DNA from: Paucidesulfovibrio sp050251775
GTDB lineage: Bacteria > Desulfobacterota > Desulfovibrionia > Desulfovibrionales > Desulfovibrionaceae
DNA: 64,000 bases
NCBI GenBank assembly: GCA_050251775.1
Contig: JBFWMD010000001.1
Location: 75,700 to 139,699, forward strand
Reading direction: 5' to 3'
The stretch's first letter is position 1. Each line of letters opens with the position of its first letter. This document shows positions 51,004-59,826 of the stretch, piece after piece. The notes beneath the pieces were generated by a model. That model was not told where the DNA came from and ran no database searches. It saw only the letters and a program-made list of their open reading frames with translations. The translations under genes and the position numbers were made by a program.

Positions 51004-52323
51004 ATGGCGAAACACAAAACCCCCTTGTTGGACCAGCTGGAAAGCGGGCCGTGGCCCAGCTTTGTGTCCGACATTAAGCAGGAGTGCGACAGCAGAGCCA
51101 AGAACGCGAAGGGAATCGAATATCAGATTCCCGCCGACTGTCCGGACGACCTGCTGGGCGTGCTCGAGCTCTCCTACAAGGACGGTGAGACTCACTGGAA
51201 GCACGGCGGCATCGTCGGCGTTTTCGGTTACGGCGGCGGCGTCATCGGTCGTTACTGCGACCAGCCTGAGATGTTCCCCGGCGTGGCGCACTTCCACACC
51301 GTGCGCGTGAACCAGCCCTCCGGCAAGTTCTACACCACCGAGTTCCTGCGTCAGCTCTGCGACCTCTGGGAGTTCCGCGGTTCCGGTCTGACCAACATGC
51401 ACGGCGCCACCGGCGACATCGTCTTCATCGGCACCACCACCCCGCAGCTCGAAGAAATCTTCTTTGAACTGACCCACAACCTGAACACCGACCTGGGCGG
51501 CTCCGGTTCCAACCTGCGCACCCCGGCCACCTGCATGGGCATGTCCCGCTGCGAGTTCGCCTGCTACGATACGCAGGCCCTCTGCTTCGACATGACCAAC
51601 GAGTACCAGGACGAGCTGCACCGCCCGGCCTTCCCGTACAAGTTCAAGTTCAAGTTTGACGGCTGCCCGAACGGCTGCGTGGCCTCCATCGCCCGTTCCG
51701 ACTTCTCCGTCATCGGTACCTGGCGCGACGAGATCCGCATCGACCAGAAAGCCGTGGCCGCTTACGTCGGTGGCGAGATCGCCCCGAACGCCGGCGCCCA
51801 CGCTGGCCGCGACTGGGGCAAGTTCGACATCCAGAAGGAAGTCATCGGCCTGTGCCCGTCCGAGTGCATGTCCTACGAAGGTGGCAAGCTGGCCATCAAC
51901 GACAAGGAATGCGTCCGCTGCATGCACTGCATCAACACCATGCCGCAGGCTCTGCGCATTGGTAACGACCGCGGCGCCTCCATCTTCTGCGGCGCCAAGG
52001 CCCCGATCCTCGACGGTGCGCAGATGGGCTCCCTGCTCGTCCCGTTTGTCAAGGTCGATGCCGGCAACGACTACCGCGAGATCAAGGACATCGTCGAAGG
52101 CATCTGGGACCTGTGGATGGAAGAAGGCAAGAACCGCGAACGTCTTGGCGAGACCATGAAACGCATGGGCTTCAACAAGATCATCGAGGCGGCCGGTGTG
52201 CCCTTCGACGCTCGCCAGGTGCAGGAACCCCGCACCAACCCCTACATCTTCTGGAAGGCCGAGGATGTCACGGGCGGATGGGATCGCGAAATCTCCGACT
52301 ACAGAAAACGCCACAAGCTGTAA
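51004..52323 (+). CDS. dsrA: dissimilatory sulfite reductase alpha subunit
   Basis: About 439 residues, the normal length. The siroheme/[4Fe-4S] cysteines C177, C183, C221 and C225 stand in CMGMSRCEFACYD and GCPNGC, and the inserted ferredoxin domain carries C284, C303, C306 and C309 (ECVRCMHCINTMP). With DsrB it forms the alpha2-beta2 enzyme that reduces sulfite to a DsrC-bound trisulfide in the cytoplasm, the last step of sulfate respiration. GGAGG stands upstream of ATG 51004. Codon use is strongly biased to C-ending codons, as in highly expressed genes. Confidence 0.99.
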   Translation: MAKHKTPLLDQLESGPWPSFVSDIKQECDSRAKNAKGIEYQIPADCPDDLLGVLELSYKDGETHWKHGGIVGVFGYGGGVIGRYCDQPEMFPGVAHFHTVRVNQPSGKFYTTEFLRQLCDLWEFRGSGLTNMHGATGDIVFIGTTTPQLEEIFFELTHNLNTDLGGSGSNLRTPATCMGMSRCEFACYDTQALCFDMTNEYQDELHRPAFPYKFKFKFDGCPNGCVASIARSDFSVIGTWRDEIRIDQKAVAAYVGGEIAPNAGAHAGRDWGKFDIQKEVIGLCPSECMSYEGGKLAINDKECVRCMHCINTMPQALRIGNDRGASIFCGAKAPILDGAQMGSLLVPFVKVDAGNDYREIKDIVEGIWDLWMEEGKNRERLGETMKRMGFNKIIEAAGVPFDARQVQEPRTNPYIFWKAEDVTGGWDREISDYRKRHKL

Positions 52324-52338
52324 AAGGGAGGAAAAGAC

Positions 52339-53484
52339 ATGGCTTTTATCTCTTCTGGATACAATCCCGCGAAACCGATGGAAAACCGTATCACGGACAT
52401 CGGGCCGCGTCATTTCGAGGATTTCCTGCCGGCAGTCATCAAAAAGAACTTCGGCAAATGGCTTTACCATGAGATCCTCGAGCCCGGCGTGCTCATGCAC
52501 AAGGCCGAGTCCGGCGACGAAGTCTACACCGTCCGCTGCGGTGGCGCCCGTCTGATGACGGTCACCCACATCCGCGAGATCTGCGACATCGCCGACAAGT
52601 TCGCCGACGGCCATCTGCGCTTCACCACCCGCAACAACATCGAGTTCATGGTCGAGTCCAAGGACAAGGCTCTTGAGCTCAAAAAGTACCTCAACGCCCA
52701 GAAGTTCGAGGGCGGTTCCTACAAGTTCCCCGTGGGCGGCACCGGCGCCGGTGTGACCAACATCGTTCACACCCAGGGCTGGGTCCACTGCCATACTCCC
52801 GCCACCGACGCCTCCGGTACCGTCAAGGCTACCATGGACGTGGTGTTCGAGGAGTTCCAGAACATGCGTCTGCCCGCTCCGGTGCGCATCTCCATGGCCT
52901 GCTGCCTGAACATGTGCGGCGCGGTGCACTGCTCCGACATCGCCATCCTGGGCATCCACCGCAAGCCGCCGATGATCGACAACAAGATCCTCGACAACCT
53001 CTGCGAAGTGCCCCTGGCCGTGGCGGCCTGCCCCACCGGCGCCATCCGCCCGACCAAGATTGAGCTCGACGGCCAGAAGTACAACACCGTCGCAGTCAAG
53101 GAAGAGCGCTGCATGTTCTGCGGCAACTGCTACACCATGTGCCCGGCCATGCCCCTGGCGGACAAGGACGGTGACGGTATCGCGCTGATGGTTGGCGGCA
53201 AGATCTCCAACCGCATCACCAAGCCGGCATTCTCCAAGGTCGTTGTCCCGTTCATCCCGAACGAGCCGCCCCGCTGGCCTTCGCTGACCAAGACCATCAA
53301 GAAGATCCTGGACACCTACGCCGAGGACGCCCGCAAGTACGAACGTCTGGGCGACTGGGCCACCCGTATCGGTTGGGAGCGTTTCTTTGAGAAGTGCGAG
53401 CTGGAGTTCTCCGAACACCTGATCGACGACTTCCGCGATCCCGCCTACTACACTTGGCGCCAGACCACCCAGTTCAAGTTCTAG
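52339..53484 (+). CDS. dsrB: dissimilatory sulfite reductase beta subunit
   Basis: 381 residues. Cysteines C151, C188, C189 and C193 (HC, ACCLNMCGAVHC) bind the catalytic siroheme-coupled cluster, and C231, C258, C261 and C264 (AACPTGAI, CMFCGNCYTMCP) the ferredoxin domain. It carries the functional siroheme of the heterodimer. The ATG lies 15 bases after dsrA with GGGAGG before it. A 12-bp hairpin follows in the gap before dsrD. Confidence 0.99.
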   Translation: MAFISSGYNPAKPMENRITDIGPRHFEDFLPAVIKKNFGKWLYHEILEPGVLMHKAESGDEVYTVRCGGARLMTVTHIREICDIADKFADGHLRFTTRNNIEFMVESKDKALELKKYLNAQKFEGGSYKFPVGGTGAGVTNIVHTQGWVHCHTPATDASGTVKATMDVVFEEFQNMRLPAPVRISMACCLNMCGAVHCSDIAILGIHRKPPMIDNKILDNLCEVPLAVAACPTGAIRPTKIELDGQKYNTVAVKEERCMFCGNCYTMCPAMPLADKDGDGIALMVGGKISNRITKPAFSKVVVPFIPNEPPRWPSLTKTIKKILDTYAEDARKYERLGDWATRIGWERFFEKCELEFSEHLIDDFRDPAYYTWRQTTQFKF

Positions 53485-53505
53485 GACTGACTGGTTGAAT
53501 TCACA

Positions 53506-53531
53506 GGGCGCGGAGCCTCGGCTCCGCGCCC
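53506..53531 (+). other. 12-bp hairpin between dsrB and dsrD
   Basis: GGGCGCGGAGCC (53506-53517) pairs perfectly with GGCTCCGCGCCC (53520-53531), with only two bases between the arms, so a few inner pairs stay open. There is no T-run. It probably acts as an mRNA stabiliser or processing/attenuation element that sets dsrAB above dsrD. Confidence 0.7.
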
Positions 53532-53555
53532 GTACCAACAACAAAGGAGAGGGCT

Positions 53556-53804
53556 ATGGCGCTCGATCTGGCCACCGCAAAACAAGAGATCATCGATTTT
53601 TGCCATTCCAAATCCGGAAGCAAGTCGAAGTTCTACTTCAACGATTTCACCAAGCTCTTCCCGGACGAGAAAGCCCGCGACGTCAAGAAAATCCTGACCG
53701 CCCTGGTCAACGATGGCGTCATGATCTTCTGGTCCTCCGGCAGCACCACCATGTATGGTCTGGCCGGCGAAGGCAAACAGACCGCTGGTGAGGGTGAAGG
53801 CTAG
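53556..53804 (+). CDS. dsrD: DsrD, sulfite reductase-associated winged-helix protein
   Basis: 82 residues with the DsrD winged-helix fold (KQEIIDFCHSKSGSKSKFYF, LTALVNDGVMIFWSSGSTTM). DsrD has been reported to stimulate DsrAB activity, and its presence marks reductive sulfite reducers. AAGGAG precedes the ATG. A strong terminator follows at 53833-53862. The glycine/glutamate-rich C-terminus is typical and probably disordered. Confidence 0.97.
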   Translation: MALDLATAKQEIIDFCHSKSGSKSKFYFNDFTKLFPDEKARDVKKILTALVNDGVMIFWSSGSTTMYGLAGEGKQTAGEGEG

Positions 53805-53832
53805 CCTCCACCATTTCTGTCGTGTCACAAGG

Positions 53833-53862
53833 GCCTTGTCCATTCCATTGGACAAGGCTTTT
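53833..53862 (+). terminator. intrinsic terminator of the dsrABD operon
   Basis: GCCTTGTCCA (53833-53842) pairs with TGGACAAGGC (53849-53858) around a 6-base loop and runs into TTTT (53859-53862). Read-through into the cobyrinate synthase gene 9 bases later is likely, since that gene has no room for a separate promoter. Confidence 0.85.
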
Positions 53863-53870
53863 CCTGTTCC

Positions 53871-55316
53871 ATGGCTCCCCAGCTCCGAGGCCCGTTTTTG
53901 ACCCTCAGCACCAAGCGCACTGAATTTCCAAGACTCGTCCTGGCCGGGCTTTCCGGAGGCGCTGGCAAGACCATTGTCAGCCTCGGTCTGGCCCGGGCCT
54001 GGGCCGATGCGGGCCTGCGCATCAAACCCTTCAAGAAGGGACCGGACTACATCGACGCGGCCTGGCTGGGGCTGGCAGCGGGGAAATCCTGCACCAACCT
54101 TGATCCCGGATTGCTGGAACGGAACGCGCTGACCGCGCTCTTCCTGGAAAAGGCCGCCGGAGCCGACATCGGGCTCATCGAAGGCAACCGGGGGCTGTTC
54201 GACGGCAAGGACGTGACCGGTTCCTGCTCCACGGCGGAACTGGCCCGCATCCTGCGCGCACCTGTGGCACTGGTGCTTGACTGCACCAAAATGACCCGCA
54301 CCGTGGCCGCCGTTGTCCAGGGGTGCGCCGCGTTTGAGCCGGACATCGCCCTGGCCGGGGTGATCCTGAACCGCACGGCCGGGGAGCGCCATCGCGGCAT
54401 GCTGCGCCAAGCCATTGAACAGTACACGGATGTGACCGTCATCGGGGCGTTGCCCAAGCTGCGGGAAAACCCCATTCCCGAACGGCACATGGGGCTCTGG
54501 TCCGACCGCGAGCTGGACGGCAACGGCGACGCGGCCCTGAGCGCCCTGGGCCGGACCATGGCCGAATGCCTCGATCTGGAGCGGCTGCTGGACGAGGCCC
54601 GATGCGCCCCCTGTCTGGAGCGGCCCGACGTGCGCATCTGGCCCGTGCCGGAACCCGGCGCGCAACCCACCATCGGCTATGTTCACGACGCCGCGCTCTG
54701 GTTCTACTATCCGGAAAATCTCGAAGCGCTGGAGCGTGCCGGGGCCAAGCTGGTGCGCCTGAGTCTGCTCGACGACGAACCCTGGCCGGAACTGCACGGG
54801 CTGTATCTGGGCGGCGGTTTCCCAGAAACCCTGGCCGAGCGTCTGGCCGAGAGGCAAGAGCGTCGCAACGCCGTGCGCGGGCTTGTGCTGGCCGGACTTC
54901 CGGTCTATGCCGAATGCGGCGGGTTCATGTATCTCTGCGACCGGCTCGAATACGAAGGGCGCAGCTGGCCCATGGCCGGGGTCTTTCCGCTGGAAACGGG
55001 TTTTTGCGAACGGCCCCAGGGTCTCGGCTATACCGAGGCTGAGGTCATCGAAGAAACACCATTTTTTTCCGCCGGGGATGTCTTGTGCGGGCATGAGTTC
55101 CATTACTCGCGTTGCGTCCGGCCCGCGTCCGATGCACCCTTGCGCTTCGCCCTGCGCATGCGTCGGGGCAACGGTATGCTCGACGGCCGCGATGGCTTGC
55201 GCCTGGCCCGGACCCAGGCGGGCTACAACCATATTTTTGCCTTGGGCACGCCCCAGTGGGCTCCCAATTTTGTCCGCGCCGCGCGCGCCTACATGCAGCA
55301 ACCTTCCGGAGAATGA
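53871..55316 (+). CDS. cbiA: cobyrinate a,c-diamide synthase
   Basis: 481 residues. The N-terminal ATPase has the P-loop GLSGGAGKTIVSLGLARAW; the C-terminal class I-like amidotransferase has the nucleophile cysteine in YAECGGFMYLC and a histidine in GHEFHYSR. It amidates side chains a and c of cobyrinate, in the anaerobic cobalamin/siroheme-branch pathway. The gene follows dsrD in many Desulfovibrio genomes. No good ribosome site precedes ATG 53871, which abuts the dsr terminator, so a slightly later start is possible. It may amidate siroheme to sirohydrochlorin amide for DsrAB; that is inference from context. Confidence 0.9.
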   Translation: MAPQLRGPFLTLSTKRTEFPRLVLAGLSGGAGKTIVSLGLARAWADAGLRIKPFKKGPDYIDAAWLGLAAGKSCTNLDPGLLERNALTALFLEKAAGADIGLIEGNRGLFDGKDVTGSCSTAELARILRAPVALVLDCTKMTRTVAAVVQGCAAFEPDIALAGVILNRTAGERHRGMLRQAIEQYTDVTVIGALPKLRENPIPERHMGLWSDRELDGNGDAALSALGRTMAECLDLERLLDEARCAPCLERPDVRIWPVPEPGAQPTIGYVHDAALWFYYPENLEALERAGAKLVRLSLLDDEPWPELHGLYLGGGFPETLAERLAERQERRNAVRGLVLAGLPVYAECGGFMYLCDRLEYEGRSWPMAGVFPLETGFCERPQGLGYTEAEVIEETPFFSAGDVLCGHEFHYSRCVRPASDAPLRFALRMRRGNGMLDGRDGLRLARTQAGYNHIFALGTPQWAPNFVRAARAYMQQPSGE

Positions 55317-55318
55317 CC

Positions 55319-55936
55319 ATGAAACGAATCGTCGCCCTGATGCTCTGCCTCGCGGCCGTGGCCCTGTTTTCCCTGCCTGCTTCCGTTCTGGCCCAGGACG
55401 CCTCGGGGCAGAGCGCCGCAGGCAAGACCGTGCGCGTGAACATCATGACCACGGCGGGCAATATCGTGCTGGAGCTCTGGCCCGACAAGGCCCCGAAAAC
55501 CGTGGAAAACTTTCTGCGCTACGCCAAATCCGGCCACTACGAAGGCACAACCTTCCACCGCGTGATCAGCAACTTCATGATCCAGGCCGGCGGGTTTGAT
55601 GAGAATCTGCGCCCCAAGCGCGCGGAATTTCCGCCCGTCGTCAATGAGGCCGACAACGGACTGAAGAACCGGACCTATACCGTGGCCATGGCCCGCACCA
55701 ATGCGCCGCACTCGGCCACAGCGGAATTCTTCATCAACGTGGCGGACAACACGCCTCTGGACTTCCGCTCCAAAACCCAGGATGGTTGGGGCTACTGCGT
55801 GTTCGGCCAAGTCTTCGCGGGCAAGAACGTGGTCGAGAAGATCCGCACCACGTCGGTGCGCGCCAAGGGACAGCCGCCCTTTGCCAACGTGCCCGTGACC
55901 CCCATCGTGATCAAGCGCGTGACCGTGCTGGAGTAG
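55319..55936 (+). CDS. exported cyclophilin-type peptidyl-prolyl isomerase
   Basis: 205 residues. The signal peptide (KRIVALMLCLAAVALFSL, then PASVLAQ) precedes a cyclophilin domain with FHRVISNFMIQAGGF, NEADNGLKN and FFINVADNTPLDF. It speeds proline isomerisation during folding of exported proteins. ATG 55319 has CCGGAG at a spacing of 7; an upstream ATG at 55313 overlaps the cbiA stop, so the two are coupled. The role relative to the dsr locus is probably incidental. Confidence 0.9.
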   Translation: MKRIVALMLCLAAVALFSLPASVLAQDASGQSAAGKTVRVNIMTTAGNIVLELWPDKAPKTVENFLRYAKSGHYEGTTFHRVISNFMIQAGGFDENLRPKRAEFPPVVNEADNGLKNRTYTVAMARTNAPHSATAEFFINVADNTPLDFRSKTQDGWGYCVFGQVFAGKNVVEKIRTTSVRAKGQPPFANVPVTPIVIKRVTVLE

Positions 55937-56019
55937 GGCGTCCGCCCGCGCCGCACGGGCCGGGCATGAACCCTGCAACCCTGCCGAAAAGGGAAAAGAC
56001 TGCCGGGGAGGTACGAGCA

Positions 56020-57651
56020 ATGAGCGGGAAAATGGCTCCTGAGCCCTGCATCGCCGTGATCGGCTCCGGGTACTGGGGCAAGAATCTCGTCCGCAACTAC
56101 CATGCGCTCGGGGTGCTGCGCCGGGTCTGCGACAGCGACGAAACCCTGCTGCGGATCTTCCAGGAGCAGTACCCCGGCGCGCGCATCTGCTCGTCCCTGA
56201 GCGAGGTGCTGGCAGACGACGCGGTGCGGGGGGTGGTCATCTCCACGCCGGCTCCCTCGCATTTCACCATTGCCAGGGAGTCGCTCCTGGCGGGCAAGCA
56301 CGTCTATGTGGAAAAGCCTCTGGTGCTCCAGGAGGAGCAGGGCCGCGAACTCATTGATTTGGCCCGGAACCGGGGCCTTTGCCTGATGGTCGGCCACCTG
56401 CTGCACTACCATCCCGCGTTCCAGGAACTGAAGCGCCTGGTGCGCGACGGCGAACTGGGCAAGATCAGCTACATCTACTCCAACCGGCTGAATCTCGGGA
56501 AAATCCGGCGCGAAGAGAACATCCTCTGGTCCTTTGCTCCGCACGACATCTCCATGATCCTCTCCCTGACCGGGGAAATGCCCGACACGGTCCAGGCCGT
56601 GGGCGGAGCCTGGCTGCACAGCCGCATCGCGGACGTGACCACCACGCATCTCTCCTTTCCCTCCGGGATCAAGGCGCACATCTTCGTCTCCTGGCTGCAT
56701 CCCTTCAAGGAACAGCGGCTGATCGTGGTCGGCGACCGGCAAATGGCGGTCTTTGACGACACCCTGCCCTGGAGCGAAAAGTTGCAGCTCTATCCGCACT
56801 GCATTGACTGGAAGGACAATGTGCCCACCCCGTGTCGTGCCAAGCCCGTGTTGGTGGAGTTGGCCGAGGCCGAGCCCCTGCGCCTGGAATGCGAACATTT
56901 TCTCCAGTGCATGGCGGAAAACCGGCAGCCGTCCACGGACGGCGAGGAGGGCTTGCGCGTGCTGCAAGTGCTCAACAGGGCGCAACGCAGCCTGGAGATG
57001 GAACCTGTGCGAAGCGCCGTCGCCTCCGGGGAGGAGTTGTCACGGAAAGCGGCTTTGCAGGCGAATGCCGATGCGGATTTCTGGCAGGAGCGTGGAGTCT
57101 TCGTCCATCCCACCTCGGAGGTGGATGCCGGCGTCCAGATCGGCCGGGACACGCGCATCTGGCATTTTTCCCACGTGATTTCCGGTTCGCGCGTGGGCGA
57201 ACGCTGCAATGTTGGGCAGAACGTCATCATCGGACCGGATGCGGTCGTGGGCAACGGCTGCAAGATCCAGAACAACGTGTCGGTCTATGCGGGCGTGACC
57301 CTGGAGGACGAGGTTTTTTGCGGCCCGAGCATGGTCTTCACCAATGTCTTCAACCCCCGTGCGCACATTTCGCGCAAGCATGAGCTGCGCAAGACCCTGG
57401 TGCGCCGGGGCGCGACCCTGGGGGCCAATTCCACCATTGTCTGTGGCACGAGCATCGGGCGTTATGCCTTTGTGGGCGCGGGAGCGGTCGTGACCAGGGA
57501 CGTGCCCGCCCATGCCCTGGTGCTGGGAAACCCGGCGCGCCGCACGGGCTGGATGTGCTCCTGCGGCGAAAAACTGCCGGAGAGCCTGCGCTGCTCCGCG
57601 TGTCTGGCGGAATATGTCCGGGACGGGGACGGGCTGGTCCCCAAAAGCTGA
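56020..57651 (+). CDS. Gfo/Idh/MocA oxidoreductase fused to a left-handed beta-helix acyltransferase
   Basis: About 543 residues. The N-terminal half is an NAD-dependent sugar oxidoreductase (AVIGSGYWGKNLVRNYH, the catalytic EKPL in YVEKPLVL, and a GHLLHYHPAF active-site region). The C-terminal half is a hexapeptide-repeat acetyltransferase (VGERCNVGQNVIIGPD, VGAGAVVTRDVP). The tail adds a CxC and CxxC pair (MCSCGEK, RCSACL), perhaps a zinc ribbon. This joins WbpB/WlbA-like oxidation and WbpD/WlbB-like N-acetylation of a UDP-sugar. ATG 56020 has GGGGAGG at a spacing of 8. Confidence 0.88.
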   Translation: MSGKMAPEPCIAVIGSGYWGKNLVRNYHALGVLRRVCDSDETLLRIFQEQYPGARICSSLSEVLADDAVRGVVISTPAPSHFTIARESLLAGKHVYVEKPLVLQEEQGRELIDLARNRGLCLMVGHLLHYHPAFQELKRLVRDGELGKISYIYSNRLNLGKIRREENILWSFAPHDISMILSLTGEMPDTVQAVGGAWLHSRIADVTTTHLSFPSGIKAHIFVSWLHPFKEQRLIVVGDRQMAVFDDTLPWSEKLQLYPHCIDWKDNVPTPCRAKPVLVELAEAEPLRLECEHFLQCMAENRQPSTDGEEGLRVLQVLNRAQRSLEMEPVRSAVASGEELSRKAALQANADADFWQERGVFVHPTSEVDAGVQIGRDTRIWHFSHVISGSRVGERCNVGQNVIIGPDAVVGNGCKIQNNVSVYAGVTLEDEVFCGPSMVFTNVFNPRAHISRKHELRKTLVRRGATLGANSTIVCGTSIGRYAFVGAGAVVTRDVPAHALVLGNPARRTGWMCSCGEKLPESLRCSACLAEYVRDGDGLVPKS

Positions 57652-57690
57652 TTCGGGGATATTTCCCCCGGCCCCGGCCTGAAATCACAT

Positions 57691-57720
57691 GCCCCCGGCG
57701 GGAAACCGCCGGGGGCGTTT
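57691..57720. terminator. GC-rich hairpin between convergent genes
   Basis: GCCCCCGGCGG (57691-57701) pairs with CCGCCGGGGGC (57706-57716) around GAAA and is followed by GTTTG. It lies between the oxidoreductase fusion and the acyl-CoA ligase, which converge, so it may serve both strands. Confidence 0.75.
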
Positions 57721-57737
57721 GTCAGATTGGCGCGCGC

Positions 57738-59510
57738 CTAGTCGATGGCGTCGTCGTTCCGGTCCGCTTCGTCCCGCATGTCTTCCTGCTTGGCCTTGGC
57801 CTTGGCCGCGCGGCGCTCCTCGCGCTTGCGGAGTTTGGCCTCCTCCTCGTCGCGCAGGGCGCGGCGCAGGACCTTGCCCACCATGGTCTTGGGCAGCTCG
57901 TCGCGGAATTCCACTTGCCGGGGGACCTTGTAGTGGGCCAGCTTTTCGCGGCAGTAGGCCATGATCTCGGATTTGTCCATGGTCTCGCCGTCGTGCAGGA
58001 CCACGTAGACCTTGACGATTTCGCCGCGCGTTTCGGACTTGATGCCCACGGCCACGGCTTCCTTGATTTTGGGGTGCTGGTAGAGCACTTCGTCGATTTC
58101 GCGCGGATAGATGTTGAATCCGGCGGAGATGATTAGGTCCTTGCGCCGATCCACGATGTAGAAATAGCCGTCCTCGTCCATGGTGGCGATGTCGCCCGTG
58201 TAGAGCCAGCCGTTGCGGAGCACGTCGGCGGTGTCGTCCGGGCGGTTGTAGTAGCCCTTCATGACCTGGGGACCGCGCAGGACCAGTTCGCCCATCTTGC
58301 CGTGGTGCAGTTCCTCGCCGCCCACGACCATGTCCACGATCTTGGCCTCGGTATTGGGAAAGGGCAGGCCAATGGAGCCGTGCTTGCGCACGCCCACAAA
58401 GGGGTTCAGATGCGTAATGGGCGAGGCCTCACTCAGTCCATAGCCCTCAATGATCTCCGCTCCGGTAATTTCCTTGAATTGTTCGATGTACTCCACAGGC
58501 ATGGGCGCGGAGCCGGAGATACAGTATTTGATGGAACGCAGGTTGTATTTTTTGAGGTCTTTCTGCTGGAGCAGGGAGATATAGATGGACGGAGCGCCGG
58601 GGAAAATGGTCGGTTTCTTTTTGTGGATGGCCTTGAGCAACTCCTTGGGCACGTAGCGGGGGAAGATGTACACAGTGGAGCCGAGGATGGTGGGCACGTT
58701 CAGACAGACGGTCAGTCCGTAGATGTGGAAGAACGGGGGGACCGCCAGGAAGCTTTCGCCGTTTTCCTGGCTGAGCTTGTGCAGTTGCGCCCGGCATTGC
58801 TGCATATTGGCCGAAAGATTGTCATGGGTGATCATACAGCCCTTGGGCACGCCCGTGGTCCCGCCGGTATACTGGAGCAGGGCCAAATCCACGGAGGGGT
58901 TGATGCCCCGGCAGGTGAAGCTTCCCCGTCCGGTGAGCATCTCCTTGTAGGAGAATACGGATTTGCCGTCGTAGGGGATGTTATGCAGTTTGCCTTCGCG
59001 CTTGGTCTTGAGGCGGTAGAGCAGGTTCAGGGGGAAGCGCAGACAGTCCGAAAGGCTGGTCACGCAGAACTTCTCAATGGGAATTTCCTTGCGCAGTTTG
59101 TCGATCTTGGGCCAGAGCAGGTCGAGCATGATCAGGAATTTGGCCCCGGAATCGTTGAACTGATGCACGATCTCCGTTTCCATGTAGAGCGGGTTGGTCA
59201 TCACGACCACGCCGCCCGCCCGCAGAATGCCCCAGTAGGCGATGACGGCCATGGGGGAGTTGGGCAGCATCACGGCCACGCGGTCGCCGGGGCGCACGCC
59301 CTGGCCGCGCAGATTGGCCGCGAAGATTTTGGTCAGCTTGGCCAGCTTGGCGTAACTGAGCTTATAGTTATGGAAAACCAGCGCGGTGCGCTTGGGAAAA
59401 CGTTGCGCGGTCTGGTCGAGGAATTCGAAAATCGGCCTGGACTCGTAATCGAGGTGGTACGGTACGTTCGGATCGTAGCTTTTGAGCCAGGGGTGTTCCA
59501 TCTCCGCCAT
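57738..59510 (-). CDS. long-chain fatty acid-CoA ligase
   Basis: About 590 residues of the AMP-binding acyl-CoA synthetase family. The P-loop LQYTGGTTGVPKGCMITHDN, the A5 motif EGYGLSEASPI, and the C-terminal YTGDIATMDEDGYFYIVDRR are clear. The C-terminal 50 residues add a lysine/arginine-rich tail (RREERRAAKAKAKQ) that is probably disordered. The enzyme activates fatty acids to acyl-CoA at the cytoplasmic face. The frame extends to 59576, but the ATG at 59510 has AGGAG at a spacing of 8; 59516 is equally possible. Confidence 0.9.
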   Translation of the reverse strand: MAEMEHPWLKSYDPNVPYHLDYESRPIFEFLDQTAQRFPKRTALVFHNYKLSYAKLAKLTKIFAANLRGQGVRPGDRVAVMLPNSPMAVIAYWGILRAGGVVVMTNPLYMETEIVHQFNDSGAKFLIMLDLLWPKIDKLRKEIPIEKFCVTSLSDCLRFPLNLLYRLKTKREGKLHNIPYDGKSVFSYKEMLTGRGSFTCRGINPSVDLALLQYTGGTTGVPKGCMITHDNLSANMQQCRAQLHKLSQENGESFLAVPPFFHIYGLTVCLNVPTILGSTVYIFPRYVPKELLKAIHKKKPTIFPGAPSIYISLLQQKDLKKYNLRSIKYCISGSAPMPVEYIEQFKEITGAEIIEGYGLSEASPITHLNPFVGVRKHGSIGLPFPNTEAKIVDMVVGGEELHHGKMGELVLRGPQVMKGYYNRPDDTADVLRNGWLYTGDIATMDEDGYFYIVDRRKDLIISAGFNIYPREIDEVLYQHPKIKEAVAVGIKSETRGEIVKVYVVLHDGETMDKSEIMAYCREKLAHYKVPRQVEFRDELPKTMVGKVLRRALRDEEEAKLRKREERRAAKAKAKQEDMRDEADRNDDAID

Positions 59511-59656
59511 CTGCATTGCTCCTGAATAACTGCGTTGGTGACGGCGGAGAATATAAGACGAGTTCGGATCGGTCAACTTGTCGGTACGAACTGGGCAAGT
59601 TCTGCCTGGAACGAAAGTTGATAGAGGGGCTCTAAAGAGTTTTCTGATTTCGTCCG

Positions 59657-59677
59657 ATCATTCAATCGCTGAATGAT
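59657..59677. promoter_or_regulatory. operator-like palindrome, copy 1
   Basis: ATCATTCA (59657-59664) and TGAATGAT (59670-59677) form a perfect 8-bp inverted repeat around 5 bases. It lies in the 316-base divergent gap between the acyl-CoA ligase and the winged-helix gene. A degenerate second copy is at 59805-59825. Confidence 0.55.
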
Positions 59678-59804
59678 ATGGCAAGGGAAGGGCCGCTGGT
59701 TTTGCGGTCACGTTGACAGCACCCAGGACCGGAGATAGAAATGTGGGCACAATGTTCGGTCCCATGTCGGGCGCGGCGGCGAAATGTTCCTGTTCCTGTC
59801 CACG

Positions 59805-59825
59805 ATCACTTAATGACTGAATAAA
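59805..59825. promoter_or_regulatory. operator-like palindrome, copy 2, abutting the start codon
   Basis: ATCACTTA (59805-59812), 5 bases, TGAATAAA (59818-59825) repeats the pattern of the 59657 site with a few changes and ends one base before the ATG at 59827. Binding here would block the regulator's own translation start or transcription. A third half-site, CTGAATAA, occurs near 59522-59529. Confidence 0.55.
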
Positions 59826-59826
59826 T

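Noticed and set aside
50896..53544. 882-residue open frame on the minus strand over dsrAB
   Set aside because: Shadow of strongly biased codon use in dsrA and dsrB; alanine/valine/glycine-rich, no motifs.
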